From positions 1-40,243 of the forward strand of contig CALCYI010000079.1 in the NCBI GenBank assembly GCA_937907605.1: 40,243 bases of DNA, in the 5' to 3' direction. The notes under the pieces were generated by a model. That model was not told the DNA's origin and ran no database searches. It saw nothing but the letters and a program-made list of their open reading frames with translations. Of the stretch, positions 1 to 8,406 are shown one piece after another. Positions within the stretch are counted from its first letter, which is position 1. The number at the start of each line of letters is the position of its first letter. This stretch comes from an uncultured Clostridia bacterium. Lineage in GTDB: Bacteria; Bacillota; Clostridia; Oscillospirales; Acutalibacteraceae. The translations under genes were made by a program, and so were the position numbers.

Positions 1-40
1 TACCAAAAATTACCCCTTGAGCGCTTAGTCTCAAGGGGTA
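1..40 (-). terminator. Rho-independent terminator of tex
   Basis: A perfect 11-bp stem (11-21 with 30-40) encloses an 8-nt loop. Read on the minus strand it is followed by ATTTTTGG, a T-rich tail, and it lies about 40 bp past the tex stop codon. On the plus strand the tail is poor, so it mainly serves tex. Confidence 0.85.
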
Positions 41-80
41 TTTCGACAGACTGAATGGAGTGCAGCGCACGCCCTTGTTT

Positions 81-2225
81 TTATTTCGGTTTTTTCATTG
101 TAAGCGAAATCCGCTTTCTGTTTACGTCGACATCAAGCACCCATACGGTTACTATGTCTCCGACCTTGAGCACGTCCGACGGATGTTTTATATACCTGTT
201 AGTAATTTGGCTGATATGAACGAGTCCGTCCTGGTGAACGCCCACGTCGACGAAGGCGCCGAAGTCGATTACGTTCCTGACCGTGCCCTTAAGCTCCATA
301 CCCGCTTTTATATCCTCAATGCCCATAACGTCGCTTCTGAGTAGCGGCTGAGGAAGCTCATCTCTCGGGTCGCGGCCGGGCTTTGAAAGCTCGGATACAA
401 TATCGATAAGCGTAGGCTCGCCTATCCCGAGCTGAGCCGCGAGTGCTGACGTGCCCTCGGTTGCGGTTTTAGCCTTGAGCATAGCTATATTTCCGCTTCT
501 GACATCGCTGTCGCTGACGTTGCAAAGGCAGAGTAGCTTCTTTGCAGCCTCGTAGCTTTCGGGGTGAACCGCCGTGTTGTCGAGCACGTTCTTGCTCTCC
601 GCAACCCTGAGGAAGCCCGCGCACTGCTCGTACGCCTTGGGTCCTAATTTCGAGACCTTAAGGAGCTGACTTCTTGAGGTAAAGTGACCGTTTTCCTCAC
701 GGAAAGCGACGATGTTTTTTGCGACCGCAGAGCTGACGCCCGCAACCCGTGACAAAAGCTGCGGCGAGGCTGTGTTAAGGTCTACTCCCACAGAGTTTAC
801 GCAGTCCTCCACAACACCGTCAAGCGCGCCCGTAAGCTCCTTCTGGGGCATATCGTGCTGATACTGACCAACCCCGATAGCCTTGGGGTCAATCTTTACA
901 AGCTCGGCAAGCGGGTCTTGTAAACGTCTTGCTATTGATACTGCAGAACGCAGCGATACGTCGTAATCGGGAAATTCCTCGGCTGCAAGCTTTGATGCGC
1001 TATAAACGGAAGCACCCGCCTCGCTAACAACCATATATACAATACCTCTGTTAAGCTCTTTTATCAGCTCGGAGGCGAATACCTCTGTTTCGTGGGAGGC
1101 GGTTCCGTTACCTATCGCAAACATCTGAACGTTGTACTTTTCAACGAGCCTTGTAATCGTTTTCTTAGCCTCTTCAATTTTGTTATGGGGCGGGGCGGGG
1201 TAGATAACGCCTGTGTCGAGCACCTTTCCCGTGCCGTCCACAACCGCAACCTTACAGCCCGTTCTGTATCCGGGGTCAAGCCCTATCGTTACCCTGTTTT
1301 TCACGGGCGGTTGCATAAGAAGCTGCCTCGTGTTTTCGGCAAATACTTTAATTGATTTTTCGCAGGCGGAGTCGGTTAATTCATTCCTTATTTCGCGCTC
1401 AACCGAAGGGAAAATCAGCCTCGTAAACGCGTCGTCAATCGCGGTAATTACCTCGTTTGTACAGGCGTTGTTGTTTTTGCAGTGCAGATTGTAGAGCAGG
1501 TCGGTAGCAATGGTCTTGTCAAAGTCGATTGAGACCTTGAGAAAGCCCTCCTTTTCGCCTCTGTTAATTGCAAGTATACGGTGCCTTGCGATTTTGTTTA
1601 CGGGCTCGGAGTATTCCCGGTACATCTCGTACACGCCGAGCTCCTCCTGTGTGCCCTTAACCGTAAGTAGGCCGTGAGACTTAACTGCGTAGCGGAGCAG
1701 CTTCCTGCCCTGCGGGTCGTCGGAAACTGCCTCGGCGATAATATCCCTCGCGCCCCGGAGCGCCGCTTCGGTGCTTTCAACCTCCTCGGTAACGTAATCC
1801 TCAGCGAGTATTATCGGCGCGGCGGTGCCCTTTTCCTGAGCATAGATAGTGTCCGCAAGGGGCTGGAGTCCCTTAGCCTTTGCCTCAGAGGCGCGCGTTT
1901 TGCGCTTGGGTCTGAACGGGCGGTATATGTCCTCAAGCTCCGTCATGGTCTGAGCGCTTTCGATTGATTTAAGTATTTCCTCCGTCATAAGCTCCTGCTC
2001 GGTGATTGAGGAGATAACCTTGCCCTTCTGCTCCTCGAGATTACGGAGGTATGCTAGCCTGTCGCTGAGCTCCCTGAGGAGCTGGTCGTCGAGCGAGCCC
2101 GTCGCTTCCTTCCTGTACCGCGCGATAAAGGGGATGGTATTTCCCGCGTCTATCAGTTCAAGAGTGTTACTTACCTGCCACGGCTTTAAATTAAATTCCT
2201 TTTCAAGCTGTTTTGCTATTTCCAT
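81..2225 (-). CDS. tex: Tex-family RNA-binding transcription accessory protein
   Basis: A 714-residue protein of the usual Tex length, cytosolic. The order of parts is an N-terminal helical region, a YqgF/RuvX-like RNase H-fold domain starting near residue 312 (VTIGLDPGYRTG), helix-hairpin-helix segments around 480-600, and a C-terminal S1 RNA-binding domain at about 638-714 (GTVRNVIDFGAFVDVGVHQDG). Tex proteins bind nucleic acid and are linked to transcription and RNA turnover; the exact role in this organism is not shown. The gene is monocistronic, divergent from glmS, with a ribosome site AAAGGG upstream of ATG and its own terminator at 1-40. A possible minus-strand promoter TTGAAT-17-TAATAT overlaps the palindrome at 2279-2296. 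The family assignment is firm. Confidence 0.95.
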   Translation of the reverse strand: MEIAKQLEKEFNLKPWQVSNTLELIDAGNTIPFIARYRKEATGSLDDQLLRELSDRLAYLRNLEEQKGKVISSITEQELMTEEILKSIESAQTMTELEDIYRPFRPKRKTRASEAKAKGLQPLADTIYAQEKGTAAPIILAEDYVTEEVESTEAALRGARDIIAEAVSDDPQGRKLLRYAVKSHGLLTVKGTQEELGVYEMYREYSEPVNKIARHRILAINRGEKEGFLKVSIDFDKTIATDLLYNLHCKNNNACTNEVITAIDDAFTRLIFPSVEREIRNELTDSACEKSIKVFAENTRQLLMQPPVKNRVTIGLDPGYRTGCKVAVVDGTGKVLDTGVIYPAPPHNKIEEAKKTITRLVEKYNVQMFAIGNGTASHETEVFASELIKELNRGIVYMVVSEAGASVYSASKLAAEEFPDYDVSLRSAVSIARRLQDPLAELVKIDPKAIGVGQYQHDMPQKELTGALDGVVEDCVNSVGVDLNTASPQLLSRVAGVSSAVAKNIVAFREENGHFTSRSQLLKVSKLGPKAYEQCAGFLRVAESKNVLDNTAVHPESYEAAKKLLCLCNVSDSDVRSGNIAMLKAKTATEGTSALAAQLGIGEPTLIDIVSELSKPGRDPRDELPQPLLRSDVMGIEDIKAGMELKGTVRNVIDFGAFVDVGVHQDGLVHISQITNRYIKHPSDVLKVGDIVTVWVLDVDVNRKRISLTMKKPK

Positions 2226-2278
2226 TACTTTTGCCCTTTCGTCGTTATAGTATAGATATTAACAAATTTTAAGCCTAA

Positions 2279-2296
2279 ATTCAATATATATTGAAT
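2279..2296. promoter_or_regulatory. 18-bp perfect palindrome, candidate operator
   Basis: ATTCAATAT followed by its exact reverse complement ATATTGAAT, in the 149-bp divergent region between tex and glmS. It ends 15 bp before the glmS -35 box and overlaps the possible tex -35 box, a place where a dimeric repressor or activator could act on one or both genes. The regulator is unknown; AT-rich palindromes can also arise by chance. Confidence 0.4.
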
Positions 2297-2310
2297 AAAT
2301 AAAATTTTAG

Positions 2311-2340
2311 TTGACTTTAACTACAATATATGCGTATAAT
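2311..2340 (+). promoter_or_regulatory. glmS promoter
   Basis: TTGACT at 2311-2316 and TATAAT at 2335-2340 with an 18-bp spacer. Transcription should start near 2347, giving a leader of about 28 nt that contains GAAGAGG before the glmS ATG. The leader is too short to hold a glmS ribozyme. Confidence 0.8.
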
Positions 2341-2374
2341 TAATATGAAGTAATTTACTGAAGAGGTAATTTCT

Positions 2375-4183
2375 ATGTGCGGAATTATTGGCTATACAGG
2401 TTATTCCGAAGCAAGAGGAATCTTGTTGAAGGGTTTAAAAACGCTTGAATACAGGGGCTACGACAGCGCGGGAATCGCTGTTTATCATCCCGAATTTAAG
2501 GAAAACCTTGTTACAAAATATGCGGGCAGGGTTGAAAAGCTTATGGAGGGGAGCGGCGACGTAAAGGGCACCTGCGGTATCGGACATACCCGCTGGGCAA
2601 CCCACGGCGGCGTCAGCGATGAGAATTCGCATCCCCATAAATTCGGAAACGTAACTCTCGTACACAACGGCATTATTGAAAATTACGCTGCTATTAAAAA
2701 TCAGCTCGGTATTGCAAATAAGCTCCGTTCAGAGACGGACAGCGAGGTTGTTGCCGCGCTGATAGATACTTATTATAACGGTAATCCCAAGGAAGCTATT
2801 ATCAGCGCCGTTAAGGAGCTTAGCGGTACCTTCGGTCTTGCAATTATGTTCGACGATATTCCTAACGAGATTTTTGCCGTCAGGAACGTAAGCCCGATTA
2901 TCTGCTGTCAGAACGCCGACGGCGCATATATCGCGTCCGATATTATGGCAATCGGCGAGTACAGCGAGGATTACTTCGTGCTCCCCGAATTTTCGGTTGC
3001 GCATATTACAAAGGACAGCATTGAGGTTACGGATTTCAAGGGTAATAAAGTTGAGCCCAAAATGCTCAAGCTTGACTGGGATATTAAAAACAGCGGTAAG
3101 AAGGGCTATCCCTTCTATATGGAAAAGGAAATTATGGAGCAGCCCGAGGTTATCGCAAAGACGATTGATTCGCGTATGAAGGACGGCAAGCCGGACTTTT
3201 CGGGCGAAAGGGTTGACGACTCTATTTTTACCGAGTGCGATAATATTACGGTTATCGCCTGCGGTACCGCTATGCACGCGGGACTCATCGGCAAGTTTCT
3301 TATTGAAAAGACCTGCGGCGTTCCCGTTACCGTTAATATGGCGAGTGAGTATATGTATAACGACCCGATTATTAATGAAAGAACGCTCGTTATCTGCGTA
3401 TCTCAGAGCGGCGAGACCATCGACACACTTGAGGCGCTTAAATATGCAAGGCGCAAGGGTGCGCGCTCGCTTTCAATCGTTAACGTAAAGGGCTCCACTA
3501 TCGCGCGCGAAAGCGAGAACGTAATATACACTAACGCGGGTCCCGAAATTGCCGTTGCTTCTACTAAAGCGTATACAACTCAGGTTGCGGTATTCTATCT
3601 CATCACAGCGAAAATGGCTTACCTCAGAGGCAAGCTGAGTGATGAGGAGTGCGCTGAGTTTATCGGCGAGCTTGCTAAGATTCCGTCAGCGGTTCAGGAC
3701 GTGCTTGACAGGCGTACCGATATTCATAGGCTCTCTAACGGGCTTCTTACCGCGGAGCATACCTTTATGATAGGCAGGGGGCTTGACTATCCCTCGCTCC
3801 TTGAGGCTTCGCTCAAGCTTAAGGAAATCTCCTATATTCACTCCGAGGCTTTCGCTTCGGGCGAGCTCAAGCACGGTACTATCGCGCTTATTACCGACCA
3901 GACGCCCGTAATTGCGCTCGTTACTCAGGGGAATCTAATGAGCAAGCAGGTATCCAATATCCGCGAGGTACAGTCGAGGGGAGCAAACGTGCTGACCTTT
4001 ATCAGACGCGACCTTAAGAATAAGGACGTTGAATGTTCCTTTGAACTTCCCGAGCTTAAGGATGACTTTATGGCGATACCCGGAGTTGTCGCTATGCAGC
4101 TCCTTGCATATTACGTAAGCTCCGACAAGGGACTTGACGTGGATAAGCCGAGGAATCTTGCTAAGGTTGTAACGGTTGAATAA
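2375..4183 (+). CDS. glmS: Glutamine-fructose-6-phosphate aminotransferase (isomerizing)
   Basis: The enzyme makes glucosamine-6-phosphate from fructose-6-phosphate and glutamine, the entry step to UDP-GlcNAc and peptidoglycan. The 602-residue protein begins MCGIIGYTG, so Cys2 is the Ntn-type glutaminase nucleophile once Met is removed. The glutaminase domain fills about 1-235; two SIS sugar-isomerase domains follow (CGTAMHAG near 293, SQSGETIDT near 347). The C-terminus DKPRNLAKVVTVE is the usual conserved tail. Length matches E. coli GlmS (609). It has its own promoter (2311-2340) and terminator (4195-4222). Many Firmicutes control glmS with a self-cleaving leader ribozyme; none can fit here. 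Confidence 0.98.
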   Translation: MCGIIGYTGYSEARGILLKGLKTLEYRGYDSAGIAVYHPEFKENLVTKYAGRVEKLMEGSGDVKGTCGIGHTRWATHGGVSDENSHPHKFGNVTLVHNGIIENYAAIKNQLGIANKLRSETDSEVVAALIDTYYNGNPKEAIISAVKELSGTFGLAIMFDDIPNEIFAVRNVSPIICCQNADGAYIASDIMAIGEYSEDYFVLPEFSVAHITKDSIEVTDFKGNKVEPKMLKLDWDIKNSGKKGYPFYMEKEIMEQPEVIAKTIDSRMKDGKPDFSGERVDDSIFTECDNITVIACGTAMHAGLIGKFLIEKTCGVPVTVNMASEYMYNDPIINERTLVICVSQSGETIDTLEALKYARRKGARSLSIVNVKGSTIARESENVIYTNAGPEIAVASTKAYTTQVAVFYLITAKMAYLRGKLSDEECAEFIGELAKIPSAVQDVLDRRTDIHRLSNGLLTAEHTFMIGRGLDYPSLLEASLKLKEISYIHSEAFASGELKHGTIALITDQTPVIALVTQGNLMSKQVSNIREVQSRGANVLTFIRRDLKNKDVECSFELPELKDDFMAIPGVVAMQLLAYYVSSDKGLDVDKPRNLAKVVTVE

Positions 4184-4194
4184 AAACGATGTCG

Positions 4195-4222
4195 GGGCGG
4201 GCATAAAGCCCGCCCTTTAATA
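4195..4222 (+). terminator. glmS terminator
   Basis: GGGCGGGC (4195-4202), loop ATAAA, GCCCGCCC (4208-4215), then TTTAATAATA. It separates glmS from the arabinofuranosidase gene, whose ATG lies only 27 bp further on, so that gene may depend on read-through or on a promoter I could not recognise. Confidence 0.8.
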
Positions 4223-4248
4223 ATATTCAAAGAAAGGTTAATGGTATT

Positions 4249-5739
4249 ATGAAGGCTAAAATCACTCTTGCAAAGGAATTTAAAATCGGCGAAATTGACA
4301 GACGAATTTACGGCTCTTTTATTGAGCATCTCGGGAGGGCTGTATACGGCGGAATATATGAGCCGTCCCACCCGACCGCCGATTCCGACGGCTTCAGAGG
4401 CGATGTTATAGAGTTTGTTAAGGAGCTTAATGTTCCTATTGTAAGGTATCCGGGCGGTAATTTCGTATCGGGCTATAACTGGGAGGACGGCGTCGGTCCC
4501 GTCGAAAACAGACCTAAGCGTCTTGATTTGGCGTGGGGCACCACCGAGCCCAACACCTTCGGCACTAACGAGTTTATGAAATGGTGCAAAAAAGCGAATA
4601 CTCAGGCTATGATGGCGGTAAATCTCGGAACGAGAAATGCAGATTCCGCACGTAACCTTGTTGAATATATGAACCATAAGGGCGGCTCCGCGTGGTCGGA
4701 TTTAAGGAAGTCGCACGGTTATTCTGAGCCGTGGGGAGTTAAGCTCTGGTGCCTCGGTAACGAGATGGACGGCGCGTGGCAGATGGGTGCAAAGACCGCC
4801 GCTGAGTACGGTCATATAGCTAATGAAGCCTCAAAGCTGATGAAGTGGACGGACGGTTCAATTGAAACGGTGCTCTGCGGCTCATCAAGCAGAAATTCAC
4901 CCACCTTCGGCGAATGGGAGGCAACCTCGCTTGATATTGCCTATGACAATATCGACTTTGTATCGCTCCACCAGTACTATGAAAACCGCGAAGGCGATAC
5001 CGCCTCCTTCCTTGCAAAAACGCTTGAAATGGAGGAATTCATTTACAGCGTAATCTGTGTGTGCGATTACATAAAGGCAAAGAGAAGAAGTAAAAGAACA
5101 ATTAATCTTTCCTTTGACGAGTGGAACGTTTGGTACCATTCCGACAATGTGCCCTATGAGCGCTGGTCATATGCACCCGCAAGGCTTGAGGATAATTACT
5201 ATTTTGAGGACGCGCTTCTTGTCGGTGCAATGATGATTACGCTGCTTCGCCATTGCGACAGGATTAAGATTGCCTGCCTCGCACAGCTTGTTAACGTTAT
5301 CGCGCCGATTATGACGGAGAACGGCGGCGGTACGTATAAGCAGACGATTTTCTACCCCTTTGAACATATTTCTAATTTCGGCAGGGGCGTTGCGCTTAAG
5401 CCGATTATCGACTGTCCGAAATACGACTGCAAGCAGTTTACGGACGTTCCGTATCTTGAAAGCATCGCGTCATTCGACGAAGAAAACGACGAGCTTACTC
5501 TGTTTTGCGTAAATAAGTCCGAGGACGAGGATGCGGAGCTTTCGATTAATCTTATGGACTTTGAGGGCTATAAACCGTTTGAATTTATCTCAATGGACGG
5601 CTATGATAAAAAAGACGCAAACAGCTTTGTATTAAGTCCTGTGAAGCCGCATAATAATTCCGTTCCTGTCAGCGATAACTGCTTAGTAAGCGTACCGCTT
5701 AAAAAATTCAGTTGGAACGTAATAAGGTTTAAGAAGTAA
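4249..5739 (+). CDS. Alpha-L-arabinofuranosidase, GH51 family
   Basis: A 496-residue retaining glycosidase of family GH51, which releases L-arabinose from arabino-oligosaccharides and arabinoxylan. The acid/base Glu is E172 in WCLGNEMDG and the nucleophile is E291 in SFDEWNVW, both in the family's usual positions. PIVRYPGGNFVSGYNWEDG at 63-81 is another family signature. There is no signal peptide, so the enzyme acts in the cytosol on imported oligosaccharides. The ribosome site is AGAAAGG. The gene stands alone between glmS and a MazF-like gene, with no arabinose catabolic genes beside it; the GPH symporter at 22506 is a possible but unproven substrate importer. The symbol abfA is often used for such genes. 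Confidence 0.95.
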   Translation: MKAKITLAKEFKIGEIDRRIYGSFIEHLGRAVYGGIYEPSHPTADSDGFRGDVIEFVKELNVPIVRYPGGNFVSGYNWEDGVGPVENRPKRLDLAWGTTEPNTFGTNEFMKWCKKANTQAMMAVNLGTRNADSARNLVEYMNHKGGSAWSDLRKSHGYSEPWGVKLWCLGNEMDGAWQMGAKTAAEYGHIANEASKLMKWTDGSIETVLCGSSSRNSPTFGEWEATSLDIAYDNIDFVSLHQYYENREGDTASFLAKTLEMEEFIYSVICVCDYIKAKRRSKRTINLSFDEWNVWYHSDNVPYERWSYAPARLEDNYYFEDALLVGAMMITLLRHCDRIKIACLAQLVNVIAPIMTENGGGTYKQTIFYPFEHISNFGRGVALKPIIDCPKYDCKQFTDVPYLESIASFDEENDELTLFCVNKSEDEDAELSINLMDFEGYKPFEFISMDGYDKKDANSFVLSPVKPHNNSVPVSDNCLVSVPLKKFSWNVIRFKK

Positions 5740-5833
5740 GCAAGCCTACACACAACAAATCACCCTTGAGAATATAATAAAACAGAGTGTTTATTTTATG
5801 CAGCATTTGGCAAAACTATTACAGGGTGATTAT

Positions 5834-6175
5834 ATGAACATAAAACGAGGCGATATATTTTACGCCGATTTAAGTCCCGTTGTGGGCTCGGAGCAGGGCG
5901 GCGTGCGTCCCGTGCTGATAGTACAAAACGATGTCGGGAATAAGTTTTCGCCGACTGTTATCGCCGCGGCGATTACAAGCAAAACCGAAAAAACCAAGCT
6001 CCCTACGCATATTGAGGTCGACGCGCGCGGCTGTGGGCTTGCAAAGGACAGCGTAGTCCTGCTTGAGCAGGTAAGGACTATTGATAAGCGAAGACTTCGC
6101 GATAAAATGGGCGCGCTTGACAAGGGCGATATGGTTAAAATCGACGGCGCTATTAGCGTAAGCTTCGGGCTGTAA
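5834..6175 (+). CDS. MazF/PemK-type endoribonuclease toxin (EndoA-like)
   Basis: A 113-residue protein with the MazF/PemK start MNIKRGDIFYADLSPVVGSEQ and the motifs GVRPVLIVQND, TVIAAAIT and LEQVRTIDKRRL typical of Bacillus EndoA, an mRNA interferase cutting single-stranded RNA. The start at 5834 is chosen over an upstream in-frame ATG at 5798 because AGGGTGA sits just before it and because family members begin here. No antitoxin gene is next to it: the 94 bp upstream hold no ORF. In Firmicutes the ndoAI antitoxin usually lies directly upstream, so this copy is either an orphan or its partner is elsewhere. A lone TATAAT at 5773-5778 may be a -10 box. Confidence 0.93.
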   Translation: MNIKRGDIFYADLSPVVGSEQGGVRPVLIVQNDVGNKFSPTVIAAAITSKTEKTKLPTHIEVDARGCGLAKDSVVLLEQVRTIDKRRLRDKMGALDKGDMVKIDGAISVSFGL

Positions 6176-6216
6176 AACGCGAATATAAAGAAATGATAAA
6201 GAAATAAACATTTTTA

Positions 6217-6245
6217 TTTACAAATTCGGTTATTTGGTGTAGTAT
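6217..6245 (+). promoter_or_regulatory. Probable promoter of the HD-domain gene
   Basis: TTTACA at 6217-6222 and TAGTAT at 6240-6245, spacer 17 bp, about 30 bp before the HD-domain ATG. An alternative -10 box, TATACT at 6243-6248, would give a 20-bp spacer. Confidence 0.5.
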
Positions 6246-6274
6246 ACTTCCATATATTAGACAGAGGTACCGTA

Positions 6275-6778
6275 ATGAATATATTAAAAGAGAAAAAGTA
6301 TATAGACGAGTACGTGAATCTCACGGGTGATTTACTCTCCGATGAGCTTGTAAAAAGTATGAAGCAGTACCGTCATCATCAGGATACTAATACTCATTTT
6401 CATTCGGTTTACGTGTCTTATACCGTGCTTAAGATGTGCGAGGCGCTTAGTATCATCAACACAAGGGAGATTGTAAGGGCTTCGCTTCTTCATGATTTTT
6501 ATCTTTACCAGTGGTATACCGAAAAGCATGAGGAATATCATATCTGGTATCATCCCAAGGAGAGCGTTAAGAATATAGAAAAGCATTTCGGCTCTCTTAC
6601 GGATATACAGAGGAATATGATTTTATCCCATATGTTCCCGACCTGCGTTGAGCTTCCGAAGTCAAAGGGCGCGTGGATACTTACCCTTGCGGATAAGAAG
6701 TGCGCGGTTGACGATTATATTACTAAGTCAAAGAATTTCTATGACGTATATAACGAGATTGAAAAGAGGGTAAACTGA
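6275..6778 (+). CDS. HD-domain protein, probable metal-dependent phosphohydrolase
   Basis: A 167-residue cytosolic protein with the HD-fold pattern: H43 (HFHSVYVS), H73-D74 (LLHDFYLY), H93 (WYHPKES), H119 (ILSHMFP) and D140 (LADKKC). These are the usual metal ligands of HD phosphohydrolases. The substrate cannot be read from the sequence; family members hydrolyse nucleotides or other phosphate esters. Its ATG follows AGAGG. The stop codon is one base before the ATG of the CmpB-like membrane protein gene, so the two are translated from one message and may work together. Confidence 0.85.
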   Translation: MNILKEKKYIDEYVNLTGDLLSDELVKSMKQYRHHQDTNTHFHSVYVSYTVLKMCEALSIINTREIVRASLLHDFYLYQWYTEKHEEYHIWYHPKESVKNIEKHFGSLTDIQRNMILSHMFPTCVELPKSKGAWILTLADKKCAVDDYITKSKNFYDVYNEIEKRVN

Positions 6779-6779
6779 A

Positions 6780-7628
6780 ATGATATATAAGGTGTGTTCA
6801 CTTTTCTTTATCTTTACGCTGTTCAGCGTCGGCGGCTGGATTATGGAAACGCTGCTTTATCTCATAAGGGACAAGAAGGCTGTTAAAAGGGGTTTTCTTT
6901 TCGGCCCCGTAACGCCTATTTACGGCGCCGCGGCGGTTATCTGCGATTTAGTGATTTATCAGAATATTGATAAGCTTTATCCCGACAAGCCTGTTATAAA
7001 TATATTGCTTATTTTCGTTATAGGCTTCTTCATTTCCTTCGTGCTCGAATATACTACGCACTTCGTTATGGAAAAGCTTTTCCACGCTATGTGGTGGGAC
7101 TATTCGGGAAGGAAGTTCAACCTTAACGGAAGGGTTTATCTCAACGGACTTCTGATTTTCGGCGCGGGCGTTGTACTTATAGTTAAGCTCCTGCTTCCCG
7201 CAATATATAAGCTTATAGGCTTTATGCCTATGAATGTGCTCTATTGGGTAAGCTTCTTTCTATACTCGATTTTCCTTATAGACCTTGCCATGACCGTTGC
7301 CGACCTTGCAGGTTCAATCCGCTACATAAAAAATATGTGGGCTGCGATTGTATCCGAAACGCAGAAGGGTCTTGATTTTACGGGCGAACAGCTTGATGAG
7401 TTCAAGCAAAATATAACGGAGAGTGAAGCGTATAAAAAGCTCGTCAGTGACAATCCGGTTGTAGACAGATTTAAAAAGCGCTTCCTGAGAGTTAATCTTG
7501 AAAAGTATAAATTTTTAACTGATATTATTATCAATAATCCCGACGAGAGCAGGGCAAGGCATGACATAAAGCTTTACGGCACAGCCGAAACCGCTCCCGT
7601 TAAGGAAGAGGAAAAGGCCGATGAATAG
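6780..7628 (+). CDS. CmpB-type putative ABC transporter membrane protein (PF06541-like)
   Basis: A 282-residue integral membrane protein. The features GGWIMETLLYLI, KRGFLFGPVTPIYG and WWDYSGRKFNLNGRVYLNG are those of the 'putative ABC-transporter type IV' (CmpB) family common in Clostridia. About five or six hydrophobic segments are visible (near 4-24, 48-62, 72-92, 118-142, 152-175), followed by a charged cytosolic tail of about 90 residues with no ATPase. Function is unknown despite the family name. It is coupled to the HD-domain gene and ends inside a terminator hairpin. Confidence 0.85.
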   Translation: MIYKVCSLFFIFTLFSVGGWIMETLLYLIRDKKAVKRGFLFGPVTPIYGAAAVICDLVIYQNIDKLYPDKPVINILLIFVIGFFISFVLEYTTHFVMEKLFHAMWWDYSGRKFNLNGRVYLNGLLIFGAGVVLIVKLLLPAIYKLIGFMPMNVLYWVSFFLYSIFLIDLAMTVADLAGSIRYIKNMWAAIVSETQKGLDFTGEQLDEFKQNITESEAYKKLVSDNPVVDRFKKRFLRVNLEKYKFLTDIIINNPDESRARHDIKLYGTAETAPVKEEEKADE

Positions 7629-7645
7629 TCGGTCTTTTATTCTTT
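7612..7645 (+). terminator. Terminator overlapping the CmpB-like stop codon
   Basis: AAAAGGCCGA (7612-7621) pairs with TCGGTCTTTT (7629-7638) with one G-U pair, followed by a T-rich tail. The stop codon TAG lies in the loop, so the 3' end of the coding region is also the left arm of the terminator. Confidence 0.7.
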
Positions 7646-7653
7646 GAAACTTC

Positions 7654-7681
7654 TTTACTTTTTCTTAAATCCATTTATAAT
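7654..7681 (+). promoter_or_regulatory. Probable promoter of the two-component operon
   Basis: TTTACT at 7654-7659 and TATAAT at 7676-7681, spacer 16 bp, directly after the terminator of the preceding unit and about 35 bp before the response regulator start. Confidence 0.6.
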
Positions 7682-7716
7682 ATCATTTGGTAGTCTATGA
7701 CCGAGGAGAGATGGAT

Positions 7717-8406
7717 ATGTATAATGTGCTAATCGCAGATGACGATACCGCGATTTTAAACTCAATTAAGATTTATCTTAAGCAGGAGGGCTATAATGTT
7801 CTCACCGCCGAAAACGGAAGGCAGGTGCTTGATATTATCAAAAATGAGGAAATACACTGCCTCATTCTCGATATTATGATGCCTGAGCTTGACGGTCTTT
7901 CCGCTACGCTTAAGATAAGGGAGAGCTTTAATTTCCCGATTATCCTCCTGTCCGCCAAGAGCGAGGACACGGACAAGATAACGGGGCTTTCCTTTGGCGC
8001 TGACGATTACGTTACAAAGCCGTTTAATCCGCTTGAGCTTATGGCAAGGGTGAAGAGTCAGATAAGGCGCTACTCCACGCTCGGCTCAATGGAAATCACC
8101 AAGACGCAGCTTGTTACGGGTGGCTTAGTCCTTGATAAAGCTACGAAGGTCGTAACCGTCGACGGCGAGGAGGTGCACCTTACCGCAAGGGAGTTCCAGA
8201 TTCTCGAATACTTAATGAGCAATATGAACGCGGTATTATCCTCTTCGCAAATTTATGAGGCTGTCTGGAAGGAAGCCTCGCTCGGTATTGAGAAAACCGT
8301 AACCGTACATATCCGTAATATCCGAGAAAAGATTGAAATCAATCCAAAAGAGCCTAAATATTTAAAGGTGGTGTATGGTCTTGGCTACAAGGTACAAAAG
8401 TATTAA
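7717..8406 (+). CDS. OmpR/PhoB-family response regulator
   Basis: A two-domain DNA-binding regulator of 229 residues. The receiver domain (1-115) has the acidic pocket D8/D9, phospho-acceptor D52 (LILDIMMPELDG), S79 and K101 (VTKPF). The winged-helix output domain (about 130-229) has LTAREFQILEYL and a C-terminal GLGYK hairpin. The start at 7717 is preferred to 7711 because GAGGAG (7703-7708) is 8 bases from 7717 but only 2 from 7711. Its 3' end overlaps the sensor kinase gene by 32 bp, so the two proteins are a cognate pair. The target genes and signal are unknown. Confidence 0.95.
   Translation: MYNVLIADDDTAILNSIKIYLKQEGYNVLTAENGRQVLDIIKNEEIHCLILDIMMPELDGLSATLKIRESFNFPIILLSAKSEDTDKITGLSFGADDYVTKPFNPLELMARVKSQIRRYSTLGSMEITKTQLVTGGLVLDKATKVVTVDGEEVHLTAREFQILEYLMSNMNAVLSSSQIYEAVWKEASLGIEKTVTVHIRNIREKIEINPKEPKYLKVVYGLGYKVQKY

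Noticed and set aside
2240..2374. glmS ribozyme upstream of glmS
   Set aside because: The promoter at 2311-2340 leaves a leader of about 28 nt and no ribozyme core sequence is visible.
2729..3277. 182-codon minus-strand ORF within glmS
   Set aside because: It lies opposite a certain gene, has no ribosome site and no family features.
4111..4677. Minus-strand ORF across the glmS/arabinofuranosidase junction
   Set aside because: It crosses a terminator hairpin and opposes two certain genes, with no ribosome site.
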